64,000 nt of DNA, taken from NCBI RefSeq assembly GCF_030158645.1, contig NZ_JAOASO010000159.1, positions 1 through 64,000 on the forward strand, written 5' to 3'. Positions 1 to 8,807 of the stretch are shown here, one piece after another. Below the pieces are notes generated by a model, which worked only from the letters and a program-made list of their open reading frames with translations, was not told the origin of the DNA and ran no database searches. Made by a program: the position numbers and the translations under genes. The number at the start of each line of letters is the position of its first letter. Within the stretch, counting starts at the first letter, position 1. This stretch comes from Hydrogenophaga sp. (lineage in GTDB: Bacteria > Pseudomonadota > Gammaproteobacteria > Burkholderiales > Burkholderiaceae_C).

Positions 1-152
1 GCTTGCTGCCGCTGTTCTGGGGCATGGGCACCGGCAGCGAGGTGATGCAGCGCATTGCAGCGCCCATGATCGGCGGGATGATCAGCGCGCCGCTGCTGTC
101 TTTGCTGGTGGTGCCGGTGGTCTACCGGTTGATGCGCAGGCCGCAGCGCTGA
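1..152 (+). CDS. Heavy-metal efflux RND permease (CusA/CzcA family), C-terminal end only
   Basis: The window opens inside a gene read in frame from base 3 to a TGA at 150-152. The 49 visible residues contain a [18 protein letters not shown] stretch followed by a hydrophobic segment and a short basic tail, which is the typical last transmembrane helix of CusA/CzcA-type RND pumps. These inner-membrane proton antiporters export Cu, Ag, Co, Zn or Cd together with a membrane-fusion protein and an outer-membrane channel. The gene body and partners lie to the left of the window. Which metal is moved cannot be judged. It sits on the inner side of a tRNA attachment scar, so it is probably cargo of an integrated element. 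Confidence 0.85.
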   Translation, partial: LLPLFWGMGTGSEVMQRIAAPMIGGMISAPLLSLLVVPVVYRLMRRPQR

Positions 153-1211
153 TGAAGGAGCGCACATCTGGACCTGAACCAATGAGAATGCTCTTCATCC
201 ACATGCAGCGGCAGCAGAATTTATCGGTGTCGCCTTCAAGGGTGTAATCACGCGCATCACCTGCGTGATCTCACCATGTTGAAGTGCTCACACCACATTG
301 CGGGGCCACCCATGGCCGGACAATGGAAAGCGATTCACCTGCACTTGCGAAACATTGTGCTGCGACTGACAAATGTCCAACGGTAGCGCGTCGTCGTCTG
401 CAAAAGCGATTTCGTTGAACCGTTCAGGCAACGTCTGGCCCTGCTGTAGCTGAGGCAGCTGAATGTCCGCCTTTCTGGAATACAGGCCAACGACTGCAAT
501 GGGCCCAGCTGACAGTACCTTGAGGCTCGTTCCGTTCCACCGAGGGGGCAGGGGGAAAGGCAGCAAAAGAACCAGACGCAGGCTTGAACGAATCTCGGAT
601 GAAGGCAGTTTCTGCTGTTCCTTTATGGGGACGCGACTGCCCGAGAGTCAGGGGATTGGTCGAGCATCAAATTGCTAACTAGGCCCGATCGGGCAGCTTC
701 GGTCCACTGTTGAGAGAGGAAATGCTTGCCCACCAAATCTCTTATTTCGATCTCAAAGTCAACGAGATGACTTGCCGTCTGTGACGAACTGGGGGCGCGC
801 TGATGGTAGCGCGGACATGCGTCCTCGGTTCAACCCGTTGTTGTGCAACCGATGCCTCAAACCTTACGATGCCGTTCGACCTTAGCAACTTGAAAAAGCA
901 GAGCAGAGTGTCTCCTCCTTCGAGCCCTTTCTTGGCCACGATAAGATATAGTTATTAACACTTATCTCCCCGACAGCTCAGAAGGAGCGAGCGCATTTTT
1001 GTCGCTTCACAACTCTCACCGGGCGACTGCTCACGCTACAGAAAACGTCTGCGCCCCGTTCGCAGAAATTGGTCGATGTGTCTTCGCACGCAATTTCTCT
1101 GCGGGACTTTTGCGGGACTGGGCTCTGAAATACATGTCTAAACAGGGTAGTTTTGGTACAATGAGCGGTCACAGAGCCTATATAAATCAACAACTTACAG
1201 ATGATCTGGTA
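153..1211. other. Gene-poor stretch at the end of an integrated element
   Basis: About 1 kb lies between the efflux-pump stop and the tRNA fragment. ORFs of 60-90 codons occur on both strands, but none has a recognisable family, a good ribosome-binding site or the strong third-position GC bias of the neighbours. Base composition is visibly less GC-rich than the chromosome to the right. The ORF ending at 1274 runs through the tRNA fragment and is a classic spurious call. I read this as degenerate or non-coding end sequence of the element. Confidence 0.5.
1101..1119 (+). repeat. Two direct GCGGGACT repeats near the attachment site
   Basis: Two copies of GCGGGACT at 1101-1108 and 1112-1119 are separated by three T residues, about 100 bases inside the tRNA fragment. 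Short direct repeats at this distance from an att core are typical of arm-type binding sites for tyrosine integrases. The match to that role is inferred from position only. Confidence 0.4.
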
Positions 1212-1257
1212 GCTACGAACCAAGGGGTCGTGGGTTCAATTCCTGCCAGCCGCACCA
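1212..1257 (+). pseudogene. 3' fragment of tRNA-Arg(ACG), probable distal attachment site (attR)
   Basis: The bases from 1212 read as the 3' part of a tRNA-Arg: anticodon loop CTACGAA with anticodon ACG, the 3' side of the anticodon stem (CCAAG), variable loop, an intact T arm with TTCAATT loop, the acceptor strand CAGCCGC and an encoded CCA. The sequence immediately upstream cannot form the 5' acceptor strand, D arm or 5' anticodon stem, so this is not a functional tRNA. Such 3' copies are left at the far end of islands that integrate into tRNA genes. The intact tRNA-Arg would be expected at the other end of the element, left of the window. Confidence 0.85.
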
Positions 1258-1260
1258 AAC

Positions 1261-1296
1261 AAAAAACCCTGTAGCCACAAGCTGCAGGGTTTTTTC
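1261..1296 (+). terminator. Rho-independent terminator of the original tRNA-Arg gene
   Basis: A 15-base stem (AAAAAACCCTG... paired with ...CAGGGTTTTTT, one G-U pair, loop CACAA) ends in a T run and starts three bases after the CCA of the tRNA fragment. It is probably the terminator of the tRNA gene before the element integrated. Confidence 0.8.
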
Positions 1297-1341
1297 ATTT
1301 CTGCCCCTGAAAACGCGCAGGCCGCCAGCGAAAGGCTCACC

Positions 1342-1905
1342 ATGAGCAAGGCATTCACCAAAGAATCGGATCAGGACGAAGACGACGAGCTACCCGCACC
1401 GCCGCCGGTGCCGGGAGGGAAGAACTACATCACCCGCACCGGCTACGACCGCCTTCGTGCCGAGCTTTTCACCCTGATCGACGACGAGCGGCCCAAGATC
1501 GTCGAGATCGTGCACTGGGCTGCCAGCAATGGCGACCGGTCGGAAAACGGTGACTACCTCTATGGCAAGAAGCGCCTGCGCGAGATCGACCGGCGCATCC
1601 GCTTTCTCACGCGTCGGCTGGAAATGGCCGAGGTGGTCGATGCCTCGCTGCACCACGGTGGCGACCAGGTGTTTTTTGGCGTGACCGTGACCTACGCCGA
1701 CGACACCGGCCTTGAAACCACCGTCACCATCCTCGGCGTGGACGAAGCCGACAGCTCTCAGGGTCAGATCAGCTGGGTGTCGCCCGTGGCGCGCGCCCTG
1801 CTCAAGGCCAAGGTGGGCGAGGTGGTTCGCCTGGTTGTGCCCGGCGGCGTTCAAGAGCTGGAGGTGCTGTCGGTGAGCTACCCCGCACCCCTGAGCAGCA
1901 CCTGA
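1342..1905 (+). CDS. greB: Transcription elongation factor GreB
   Basis: GreB binds in the secondary channel of RNA polymerase and stimulates cleavage of backtracked transcripts. The 187-residue product has the N-terminal coiled-coil hairpin (about 35-105) with the acidic tip motif SNGDRSENGDY and the C-terminal FKBP-like domain (about 110-180). It is longer than E. coli GreB because of a roughly 25-residue acidic and proline-rich N-terminal extension (DQDEDDELPAPPP), as I recall is usual in this group. The ATG at 1342 is the first in-frame start after the tRNA terminator. The gene converges with spoT, the two stop codons being directly adjacent. GreB rather than GreA is chosen from the RRLEMAEVVD and C-terminal pattern. 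Confidence 0.93.
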   Translation: MSKAFTKESDQDEDDELPAPPPVPGGKNYITRTGYDRLRAELFTLIDDERPKIVEIVHWAASNGDRSENGDYLYGKKRLREIDRRIRFLTRRLEMAEVVDASLHHGGDQVFFGVTVTYADDTGLETTVTILGVDEADSSQGQISWVSPVARALLKAKVGEVVRLVVPGGVQELEVLSVSYPAPLSST

Positions 1906-4164
1906 TCAGGCTTTGACGGGCTTGAAGCGCTGTGCCTTGATCACCGAGGCGGTGCGCTTGAGGCTGCGCAACACATCGGCCAGGTGCTGGCGGTCTCGCA
2001 CCGAGACCGAGAAGCGGATGTCGGTGGCGGTCTGGGCGGGTTCGTCGCCCATGTCCACGTGCGTGATGTCGGCCTCGGCTGCCGCAATGCTGGAAGCCAC
2101 GCGCGCCAGCACGCCTTTGCCGTTGGTGACAGTCACCACGACCGTGGTCTCGAACGAGCGCACAGGTTCGTCGGCCCATTCCACCTCCAGGAACCGCTCA
2201 CTGTCGCGCAGCAACAGGCGCTTGCCGGTCGGACAGTCTTCGGCGTGCACGACCAAGCCTTCGCCGCGGCCCAGGTAGCCCACGATGCGATCGCCCGGAA
2301 TGGGCTTGCAACAGGGCGCGTACTGCACCGACAGGCCTTCGCTGCCATCGAGCGTGACCACGCCTTGTGAGGCCGATTCGTCTCGGCCACTCGCGTAGCG
2401 CTCGGTGCTGATCAGCAGCGCATCGGGCTTGAGCCCCATTTCAGACAACAGCACCGCCAGTTTCTTGCCCACCATGCTGGCGATGCGTTTGCCCATGCCG
2501 ATGTCCGACAGCAGCTCATCGCGTGTCTTGTTGCCGGTGAACCGCAGCAATTTTTCCCAGGTGCTCTGGTATTCGCCGTCTTCGGCTGGCAGGGCGGAGA
2601 GACCCTCGGAACGAAGCGCCTGGCTCAGCATGCGCTCGCCCAGCTCGTGCGACTTCTCCTGCGCCAGGGTTTTGAGGTGGTGGCGGATCTTGGAACGCGC
2701 CCGCCCGGTCTTCACGAACGAAAGCCAGGCCGGGTTGGGTTCGGCACTCTCGGCCGTGATGACTTCCACCACGTCGCCGTTGGCCAGCTCGGTGCGCAGC
2801 GGGCGCTGCTCGCCATTGATTCGGGCCGAGACCGTGCGGTTGCCCACGTCGCTGTGGATGGCGTAGGCGAAGTCCATCACCGTGGCCCCGCGAGGCAGCG
2901 CCATGATCTTGCTCTTGGGTGTGAACACGTAGACCGCATCGGGGAAGAGGTCGATCTTGATGTGGTCCCAGAACTCGCCGGCGTCGTGCGTTTCCTGCTG
3001 GATGTCGAGCAGCGACTGCAGCCATTGCGTGCCCAGGCGTTGCGACATGTCGCTGCCCGGTTCGCTGGCCTTGTAGAGCCAATGCGCCGCGACACCGGAT
3101 TCGGCCACGACATCCATGGCGTGCGTGCGCAACTGGAATTCGATGTTGGTGCCGAACGGACCGATCAAGGTGGTGTGCAGCGACTGGTAGCCATTGACCT
3201 TGGGAATCGCCACGTAGTCGCGGAACTTGCCGGGCAACGGTTTGTACAACTGGTGCAGCACGCCCAGCCCGGTGTAGCAGTCGGTCAGATCGGGCACGAC
3301 GATGCGAAAGCCGTAGACATCGGTGACCTGCGAGAACGACAGGTGCTTGTTGTCCATCTTGCGGTAGACGGAATACAGCGTCTTCTCGCGGCCCATGATG
3401 CGCACGGTCATGCCCTGCTGTGCGAACACGGCTTCCACTTCTTTTTGCACCCGCGAGATCAGGTCGCGTCGGCGGTTGCGCGACTTGTTGAGCGCCTTGG
3501 ACAGCACCTCGTAGCGCCAGGGATGCAGGAAACGAAATGCCAGGTCCTGCAGCTCACGGTAGGTGAAGTTCAGGCCCAGACGGTGCGCGATCGGAGCGTA
3601 GATTTCCAGCGTTTCGCTGCTGATGCGCTGCCACTTGCTGCGGGGCATGTCGCCCATGGTGCGCATGTTGTGGGTGCGGTCGGCCAGCTTGATCAGGATG
3701 ACCCGCACGTCCTTGGCCATGGCCAGCAGCATCTTGCGAAACGACTCGGCCTGGTTCTGCTCGCGGGTGTCGAACTCCAGCTTCTCCAGCTTGGTCAGAC
3801 CGTCCACCAGATCGGCCACCGGTGCGCCGAAACGCTCCACCAGTTCTTCTTTGGTCACGCCGCAGTCTTCGATGGCGTCGTGCATCAACGCCGACATCAG
3901 CGCCTGTGCATCCAGCTTCCACTCGGCGCACTGGGCCGCCACCGCGATCGGGTGCGTGATGTATGGGTCACCGTTCTTGCGCAGCTGCCCGAGGTGCGCT
4001 TCGTCGGCAAACCGGTAGGCCTGCCGAATGTTCTCGATATCGCCTGCGCTCAGGTAGTCAAGCTTGGCCAAAAGCCCGGCGAAGCTGGCCGCGGCTGCGC
4101 TGGCGGCTGGGTGCGCCTGATCGTCAGAAGACAAAAGTGAGCCGGTCTCGGCTAGGCTGGACAT
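1906..4164 (-). CDS. spoT: Bifunctional (p)ppGpp synthetase/hydrolase, RelA/SpoT family
   Basis: This 752-residue Rel-type enzyme makes and degrades the stringent-response alarmone (p)ppGpp. Domains in order are an HD hydrolase domain (about 45-200) with intact HDAIED and the conserved IKLADRTHNMRT motif, a synthetase domain (about 250-370) with YRKMDNKH and VNGYQSLHTT, a TGS domain (about 405-465), a helical/zinc-finger-like region with CCKPIPGD, and a C-terminal ACT domain (about 675-745). Because the HD residues are present, it should be bifunctional and SpoT-like, not a synthetase-only RelA. It lies downstream of rpoZ in the same direction but is separated by a terminator hairpin, so it probably also has its own promoter. 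Confidence 0.96.
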   Translation of the reverse strand: MSSLAETGSLLSSDDQAHPAASAAAASFAGLLAKLDYLSAGDIENIRQAYRFADEAHLGQLRKNGDPYITHPIAVAAQCAEWKLDAQALMSALMHDAIEDCGVTKEELVERFGAPVADLVDGLTKLEKLEFDTREQNQAESFRKMLLAMAKDVRVILIKLADRTHNMRTMGDMPRSKWQRISSETLEIYAPIAHRLGLNFTYRELQDLAFRFLHPWRYEVLSKALNKSRNRRRDLISRVQKEVEAVFAQQGMTVRIMGREKTLYSVYRKMDNKHLSFSQVTDVYGFRIVVPDLTDCYTGLGVLHQLYKPLPGKFRDYVAIPKVNGYQSLHTTLIGPFGTNIEFQLRTHAMDVVAESGVAAHWLYKASEPGSDMSQRLGTQWLQSLLDIQQETHDAGEFWDHIKIDLFPDAVYVFTPKSKIMALPRGATVMDFAYAIHSDVGNRTVSARINGEQRPLRTELANGDVVEVITAESAEPNPAWLSFVKTGRARSKIRHHLKTLAQEKSHELGERMLSQALRSEGLSALPAEDGEYQSTWEKLLRFTGNKTRDELLSDIGMGKRIASMVGKKLAVLLSEMGLKPDALLISTERYASGRDESASQGVVTLDGSEGLSVQYAPCCKPIPGDRIVGYLGRGEGLVVHAEDCPTGKRLLLRDSERFLEVEWADEPVRSFETTVVVTVTNGKGVLARVASSIAAAEADITHVDMGDEPAQTATDIRFSVSVRDRQHLADVLRSLKRTASVIKAQRFKPVKA

Positions 4165-4261
4165 TCGGGTACTTTAGCCTGTGATGGCACATGCCGTGGA
4201 GCGCAAGGCCCACGATGTGCGCTTTGCTGTGTGGGAATGATGACAGGCCGACTCGCAGGCG

Positions 4262-4292
4262 AAAAAAAACACCGCGGTGCGGTGTTTTTTTT
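4262..4292 (-). terminator. Rho-independent terminator after rpoZ
   Basis: A symmetric hairpin AAAAACACCG / CGGTGTTTTT flanked by A and T runs on both sides follows the rpoZ stop codon. It can terminate the leftward gmk-rpoZ transcript and separates it from spoT. The poly-A/poly-T flanks could make it bidirectional. Confidence 0.85.
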
Positions 4293-4308
4293 GAGGTCCA
4301 GGCTCGGA

Positions 4309-4512
4309 TCAGAGCGGAACCTTCTTGAGCATTTCCAGGCCAACCTTGCCTTCGGCGATCTCGCGCAGCGCGGTCACGCCGGGCTTGTTCTTGCTTTCGA
4401 TCTTCGGGGCATGACCCTGGCTCAGCATGCGCGCGCGGTACGTGGCAGCCAACACGAGTTGAAAGCGGTTGGGGATTTTTTCCAGACAATCTTCGACGGT
4501 GATGCGTGCCAT
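4309..4512 (-). CDS. rpoZ: RNA polymerase omega subunit
   Basis: The 67-residue product beginning [19 protein letters not shown] is the RNA polymerase omega subunit. It contacts beta-prime, helps assembly of the enzyme and in many proteobacteria forms a ppGpp binding site. The ORF track gives a longer frame, but homology begins only at the ATG at 4512, so the upstream part is dropped. The gene lies 28 bases after gmk on the same strand and is followed by a strong terminator. Its position between gmk and spoT is conserved across beta- and gammaproteobacteria. Confidence 0.96.
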   Translation of the reverse strand: MARITVEDCLEKIPNRFQLVLAATYRARMLSQGHAPKIESKNKPGVTALREIAEGKVGLEMLKKVPL

Positions 4513-4540
4513 GGGCGGGCTCCAGTAAACGGGCTTGGGG

Positions 4541-5161
4541 TCAGAGGATGTTGAGCGCTTTGAAGGTATCGCCGCGGGCGATACGCTGGGCGGCGAACTT
4601 GAGCCGCTGGGCATGGACGATGGCCTTGAGGTCAAACAGGGCCCGCTCGAACAACTCGTTGATTATAACGAAGTCGAACTCCCGGGCATGGGCCACCTCG
4701 GATGCGGCGTTCTGCAAGCGGAGTTCGATCACCTCGGCGCTGTCTTCTGCCCGGCGCTCCAAGCGCGACCGCAATTCTTCCCAACTGGGCGGCAAGATGA
4801 AAACCAGCACCGCGTTGGGGAAGATGCGCTTGACCTGGATGGCCCCCTGGAAGTCGATCTCCAGCACCACATCCGCGCCCTGCGCCATGCGCTGCTCAAT
4901 GGCCATCTTGGAGGTGCCGTAGCGGTTGCCGTGGACCATCGCCCACTCAAGGAAGGACCCCTGGATGACCATGTGATCGAAGGTTTCCTTGCTCACAAAG
5001 TAGTACTCGCGTCCGTGCAGCTCCTGTCCCCTGGGTGGGCGGGTGGTGTGTGAGACCGACGGCGCGACGCGCGAGTCGAGTTCCATCAAAGCCTTGACCA
5101 GGCTGGACTTGCCGGCCCCGCTGGGGGCTGCGACGACGAACAGGTTTCCGGGATATTCCAT
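4541..5161 (-). CDS. gmk: Guanylate kinase
   Basis: This enzyme phosphorylates GMP to GDP with ATP in the cytoplasm. The 206-residue product shows the P-loop [10 protein letters not shown] near the N terminus, the GMP-binding segments [11 protein letters not shown] and GREYYFV, and the core EIDFQGA, with the usual length for the family. I start at ATG 5161 ([10 protein letters not shown]), two bases after the yicC stop. An in-frame GTG at 5167 would overlap that stop as GTGA and add two residues. It is co-directional with yicC and rpoZ and probably co-transcribed. Confidence 0.95.
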   Translation of the reverse strand: MEYPGNLFVVAAPSGAGKSSLVKALMELDSRVAPSVSHTTRPPRGQELHGREYYFVSKETFDHMVIQGSFLEWAMVHGNRYGTSKMAIEQRMAQGADVVLEIDFQGAIQVKRIFPNAVLVFILPPSWEELRSRLERRAEDSAEVIELRLQNAASEVAHAREFDFVIINELFERALFDLKAIVHAQRLKFAAQRIARGDTFKALNIL

Positions 5162-5163
5162 GC

Positions 5164-6096
5164 TCACTCGATGTTTTGTACTTGTTCGCGCATCTGCTCA
5201 ATGAGCACCTTCATGTCCACCGAAATGCGCGTCAGCTCCAGATTGGACGACTTCGAACCAAGGGTGTTGGCCTCGCGGTGCAGTTCCTGGATCAGGAAAT
5301 CCAGCCGCTTGCCCACCTCGGCCCCTTTTTTGATCAGCCGCTCGATTTCGGTGAGGTGCGAGTCCAGTCGCGTCAGTTCTTCGGCCACGTCGATGCGGAT
5401 CGCGAACGCGGTGGCTTCGGTGAGCGCACGGTCGTTGGCCATGTCGGACGTGACCGTGTTGCCCGTGGCCGATGGGCCACCGGCGGCCAGTGCCTCGTTC
5501 CAGCGGTCGATGAAGCGCTGACGCTGCTGGGCGACCAGTTGCGGAATGAGCGGTTGCGCATCCTTGGCCAGTTGACGAAGCTGACCCAGTCGGTCGAGCA
5601 GCATCGCAGCCAGGCGTTTGCCTTCGCGCTCGCGCGCTTCGATGAGGTTGTTGATGGCCGTTTCGGCCAGCGCCTGAAGTCCTTCGTTGAGCTCGCCGGC
5701 ATGGCCCTGCTGGCGCGAGGTGAGGCCCAGCACTTCGGCCACCGACAGCGGCGCTGCGGTGGGGAGCCAGGCGCGCACGTTGTCTTGCAGGCCCACGAGC
5801 TTCTGCAGTTCGAGTGCGCTGGGTGAGCGAGGGCTCGCGTCGCTGCGGCCTTCGATCCACGCGCGAACCTCGACCTTGCCGCGTTTGAGGCGTGCGCCCA
5901 GAAGCTCACGGAGCGCGGGCTCCGAACCCCGAAGGTCGTCCGGCAGCTTGAATGTGAGGTCGAGAAAGCGGCTGTTGACGGATCGAATTTCCAAACCCAG
6001 GCCAGGCTTGGAATCTCGCGCCGGCTCTGCGTTTGGGGCCGTGGACGGGCCACCCAACTGGGCCGTCGCATAGCCGGTCATGCTGTAAACTGCCAT
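5164..6096 (-). CDS. yicC: YicC-family endoribonuclease
   Basis: The 310-residue protein begins [10 protein letters not shown], the hallmark of YicC/YloC proteins, followed by [12 protein letters not shown] and ending with [15 protein letters not shown] and a conserved C-terminal helix. Family members are endoribonucleases; E. coli YicC has been tied to small-RNA turnover. The length is slightly above the usual 290 because of a variable linker near residues 15-30. It heads the leftward yicC-gmk-rpoZ group and is divergent from the Ser/Thr kinase gene, with about 60 bases between the two starts. Confidence 0.92.
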   Translation of the reverse strand: MAVYSMTGYATAQLGGPSTAPNAEPARDSKPGLGLEIRSVNSRFLDLTFKLPDDLRGSEPALRELLGARLKRGKVEVRAWIEGRSDASPRSPSALELQKLVGLQDNVRAWLPTAAPLSVAEVLGLTSRQQGHAGELNEGLQALAETAINNLIEAREREGKRLAAMLLDRLGQLRQLAKDAQPLIPQLVAQQRQRFIDRWNEALAAGGPSATGNTVTSDMANDRALTEATAFAIRIDVAEELTRLDSHLTEIERLIKKGAEVGKRLDFLIQELHREANTLGSKSSNLELTRISVDMKVLIEQMREQVQNIE

Positions 6097-6156
6097 TGCA
6101 CTTTGCCCGTCTGGTTGAGTGGTCCAAAACGAGGCGTTCCGGAAACCATCCGAATT

Positions 6157-7164
6157 ATGTCAAAGGTCAAACCCGCTCCGCTCCCGCCGGACACCGTGAT
6201 CGGTGGTTACCGCATTGTTCGCAAACTGGCGGCCGGGGGATTCGGTGTTGTTTACCTGGCGGTGGACACCGAAGGCCAGCAGGTCGCCGTCAAGGAATAC
6301 CTGCCTTCATCGCTCGCTTCGCGCGGTCCCGGCGAACTGTTGCCGCAGGTACAGCCCGAAAAACTTTCCCTGTATCGCCTGGGGTTCAAGAGCTTTTTTG
6401 AGGAAGGTCGGGCGCTCGCCCAGATCTCACACGCTTCCGTGGTGAGCGTGCTCAATTTCTTCCGCGAGAACGAGACCGTGTACATGGTCATGAACTTCCT
6501 GGAAGGCGCCTCGCTGCAGGAATTCATCATCACCGCGCGCGAGCAGAAGAAGCAAAAGGTCTTCCGCGAATCGACCATCCGCTCGCTGTACGACGAAGTC
6601 TTTCGCGGATTGCGCATCGTGCACCAGCACAAGATGCTGCACCTGGACATCAAGCCCGCCAACATCTTCGTGACCGACGACAACCGCTCGGTGTTGATCG
6701 ACTTTGGCGCCGCGCGCGAAGTGCTGAGCAAAGAAGGCAATTTCATCCGCCCGATGTACACCCCAGGCTTCGCCGCACCCGAGATGTACCGGCGCGACTC
6801 CAGCATGGGCCCCTGGACGGACATCTACGCCATTGGCGCCTGCATTTACGCGAGCATGCAGGGATATCCCCCGAACGACGCGCCCCAGCGTCTGGAAAAA
6901 GACCGCCTGTCGTTGGCGCTCTCCCGCTTGCGCGGCGTCTACTCCGACAACCTCATCGAGGTGGTCGAATGGTGCATGTCGCTGGATCCTTTGTCGCGTC
7001 CGCAATCGGTGTTTGCGCTGCAGAAAGAGCTCAGTCGCGAAACCGAGCGCAGTTACACCAAGCTCACGGTGGCTGAAAAAATGCGGCTGCAGTTTGACAA
7101 CATCGTGTCGGATAACAAGAAATCCCTGCGCAAATCCACCAACGCCGGCACCAAGTTTCGATGA
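6157..7164 (+). CDS. Soluble serine/threonine protein kinase (Hanks type)
   Basis: The 335-residue protein is a single eukaryotic-like kinase domain. It has a glycine loop LAAGGFGVVY, the catalytic lysine in VAVKEYLP (about residue 46), the catalytic loop HLDIKPANIF and the metal-binding DFGAAR. The HRD arginine is replaced by leucine, so it is a non-RD kinase, and the activation segment reads YTPGFAAPE. There is no transmembrane helix or PASTA/sensor domain, only a short C-terminal tail rich in lysine and serine. I use ATG 6157 rather than the TTG at 6103 because homology starts there. The stop overlaps the phosphatase start by four bases, implying a coupled kinase/phosphatase pair. Substrates cannot be told from sequence. 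Confidence 0.9.
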   Translation: MSKVKPAPLPPDTVIGGYRIVRKLAAGGFGVVYLAVDTEGQQVAVKEYLPSSLASRGPGELLPQVQPEKLSLYRLGFKSFFEEGRALAQISHASVVSVLNFFRENETVYMVMNFLEGASLQEFIITAREQKKQKVFRESTIRSLYDEVFRGLRIVHQHKMLHLDIKPANIFVTDDNRSVLIDFGAAREVLSKEGNFIRPMYTPGFAAPEMYRRDSSMGPWTDIYAIGACIYASMQGYPPNDAPQRLEKDRLSLALSRLRGVYSDNLIEVVEWCMSLDPLSRPQSVFALQKELSRETERSYTKLTVAEKMRLQFDNIVSDNKKSLRKSTNAGTKFR

Positions 7165-8060
7165 AATTTTCGGTCTATCAGATCAGCCGCCAAGGTGGGC
7201 GGGAGCGCAATGAAGACCGCATGGGCTATGCCTACACCCGGGAGTCCGGCCTGTTCGTGCTGGCCGACGGTATGGGTGGACACCCTGAAGGCGCCATGGC
7301 CGCGCAGCTGGCCTTGCAAACCTTTTCTGCTTACTTTCAGAAGGCGGCCAATCCCACCGTGCGGGAAGTGCCCGAGTTCCTCTCCAGCGCGCTCATGGCC
7401 GCGCACCACCAGATCATTCGCTACGCCGCCGAGAAAGGCATGCTGGACACGCCCCGCACCACGCTGGTGGCGTCCGTCATGGAGCGGGGTCACGTGTACT
7501 GGGTGCATTGCGGCGACTCGCGCTTGTATGTGGTGCGCAACGGCGAAATGCTGACACGCACACGCGACCACTCCTACATGGAGCAGCAAGCCCATCTGGG
7601 CAGGGCCACCGAACACATCAACCGCAACATCCTGTTCACCTGTCTGGGCTCACCGGCCAAGCCGGTGTTTGACCTGTCGGGCCCGGTGCAACTGATGCGG
7701 GGTGATCGCGTGCTGCTGTGTTCCGACGGCCTGTGGGGCACGGTGGCCGACGAGGAGATCACCGCTGAGTTGTCCAAGCGCCCGCTGGAACAGGCCGTGC
7801 CCGAGCTGGTGGAGCTGGCGCTCAAACGTGGCGGCCCGCGTTGCGACAACGTGACCGTGCTCGCCATGGAGTGGGAGACGGCCGACGAATTCCAGAGCAC
7901 CCGCGTGTCCACCGAGGACATCGAGGACGGTGTGTTCGCCTCCACCATCCAGTCGGGCACACCCGACTCGACCATGGAAGATCTGGACGACGCGGCGATC
8001 GAAAAATCGATTGCCGAGATCAACGAAGCGATTCGCCGCACGGCCGAACGCAACACCTGA
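7161..8060 (+). CDS. PP2C-family (PPM) serine/threonine phosphatase
   Basis: This 299-residue metal-dependent phosphatase has the ordered PPM motifs: RNEDRMG, LADGMGGH, HCGDSRLYVVR, LLCSDGLWG and CDNVTVLAM, which supply the aspartates that bind two Mn/Mg ions. About 60 C-terminal residues after the domain are acidic and serine/threonine rich (STEDIEDGVF...) and could be targets of the partner kinase. The ATG overlaps the kinase stop (ATGA), so the two are translationally coupled and should act as a reversible phosphorylation switch. It lies 9 bases upstream of rph, apparently in the same transcript. Confidence 0.93.
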   Translation: MKFSVYQISRQGGRERNEDRMGYAYTRESGLFVLADGMGGHPEGAMAAQLALQTFSAYFQKAANPTVREVPEFLSSALMAAHHQIIRYAAEKGMLDTPRTTLVASVMERGHVYWVHCGDSRLYVVRNGEMLTRTRDHSYMEQQAHLGRATEHINRNILFTCLGSPAKPVFDLSGPVQLMRGDRVLLCSDGLWGTVADEEITAELSKRPLEQAVPELVELALKRGGPRCDNVTVLAMEWETADEFQSTRVSTEDIEDGVFASTIQSGTPDSTMEDLDDAAIEKSIAEINEAIRRTAERNT

Positions 8061-8069
8061 GGTTTCCCC

Positions 8070-8807
8070 ATGAGCGATGTTTCCCGACCCGGCCAACGGG
8101 CCGTTGATGCCCTGCGCCCTGTGCGCATCACCCGCAGCTACACCATGCACGCCGAGGGCTCGGTGCTGATCGAGTTTGGTCACACCAAGGTGCTGTGCAC
8201 CGCGTCGGTGGAAGAGAAGGTGCCACCGCACAAGCGCGGCAGTGGCGAAGGCTGGGTGACGGCCGAGTACGGCATGCTGCCGCGCGCCACGCACACCCGC
8301 AGCGACCGCGAAGCCGCCAAAGGCAAGCAGAGTGGCCGCACGCAGGAAATCCAGCGCCTGATCGGCCGCTCGCTGCGCGCGGTGTTCGACCTCAAGGCGT
8401 TGGGCGAGCGCACGATTTCGCTGGACTGCGATGTGATCCAGGCCGACGGCGGCACCCGCACCGCGAGCATCACCGGCGCCTTTGTGGCTGCGCACGATGC
8501 GGTGAGCAAGCTGATCGCCGACGGCAAGATCGCAGCGTCGCCCATCAAGGACCACGTGGCCGCGATCTCGGTGGGCATTCTGCAAGGCACGCCGCTGCTC
8601 GACCTGGAGTACGTGGAAGATGCCGCCTGCGACACCGACATGAACGTGGTGATGACCGGCGCCGGCCATTTCGTGGAAGTGCAGGGCACGGCAGAGGGCG
8701 CGGCCTTCACGCGCCGTGAGATGGACGCGCTGCTGGCATTGGCCGAAAAGGGCATTGGCGAACTCGTGACCCTGCAGAAGCAAACGCTGGGTACCAACAA
8801 GGCATGA
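8070..8807 (+). CDS. rph: Ribonuclease PH
   Basis: RNase PH is a phosphorolytic 3'-5' exoribonuclease that trims tRNA precursors. The 245-residue product begins with the usual N-terminal region ([14 protein letters not shown]) and contains the conserved [17 protein letters not shown], a [14 protein letters not shown] helix and the phosphate-binding [12 protein letters not shown] loop, with the expected length. It is embedded between the phosphatase gene and rdgB; its last bases overlap the rdgB start by four bases, indicating a coupled operon. Confidence 0.96.
   Translation: MSDVSRPGQRAVDALRPVRITRSYTMHAEGSVLIEFGHTKVLCTASVEEKVPPHKRGSGEGWVTAEYGMLPRATHTRSDREAAKGKQSGRTQEIQRLIGRSLRAVFDLKALGERTISLDCDVIQADGGTRTASITGAFVAAHDAVSKLIADGKIAASPIKDHVAAISVGILQGTPLLDLEYVEDAACDTDMNVVMTGAGHFVEVQGTAEGAAFTRREMDALLALAEKGIGELVTLQKQTLGTNKA

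Noticed and set aside
999-1274. 91-codon ORF ending in the tRNA fragment
   Set aside because: Its C terminus (GVVGSIPAS) is the translation of the tRNA T arm and acceptor, a known source of spurious ORFs; there is no homology upstream.
2647-4140. 497-codon plus-strand ORF opposite spoT
   Set aside because: It is the antisense shadow of a high-GC gene; the minus strand has full Rel-family homology.
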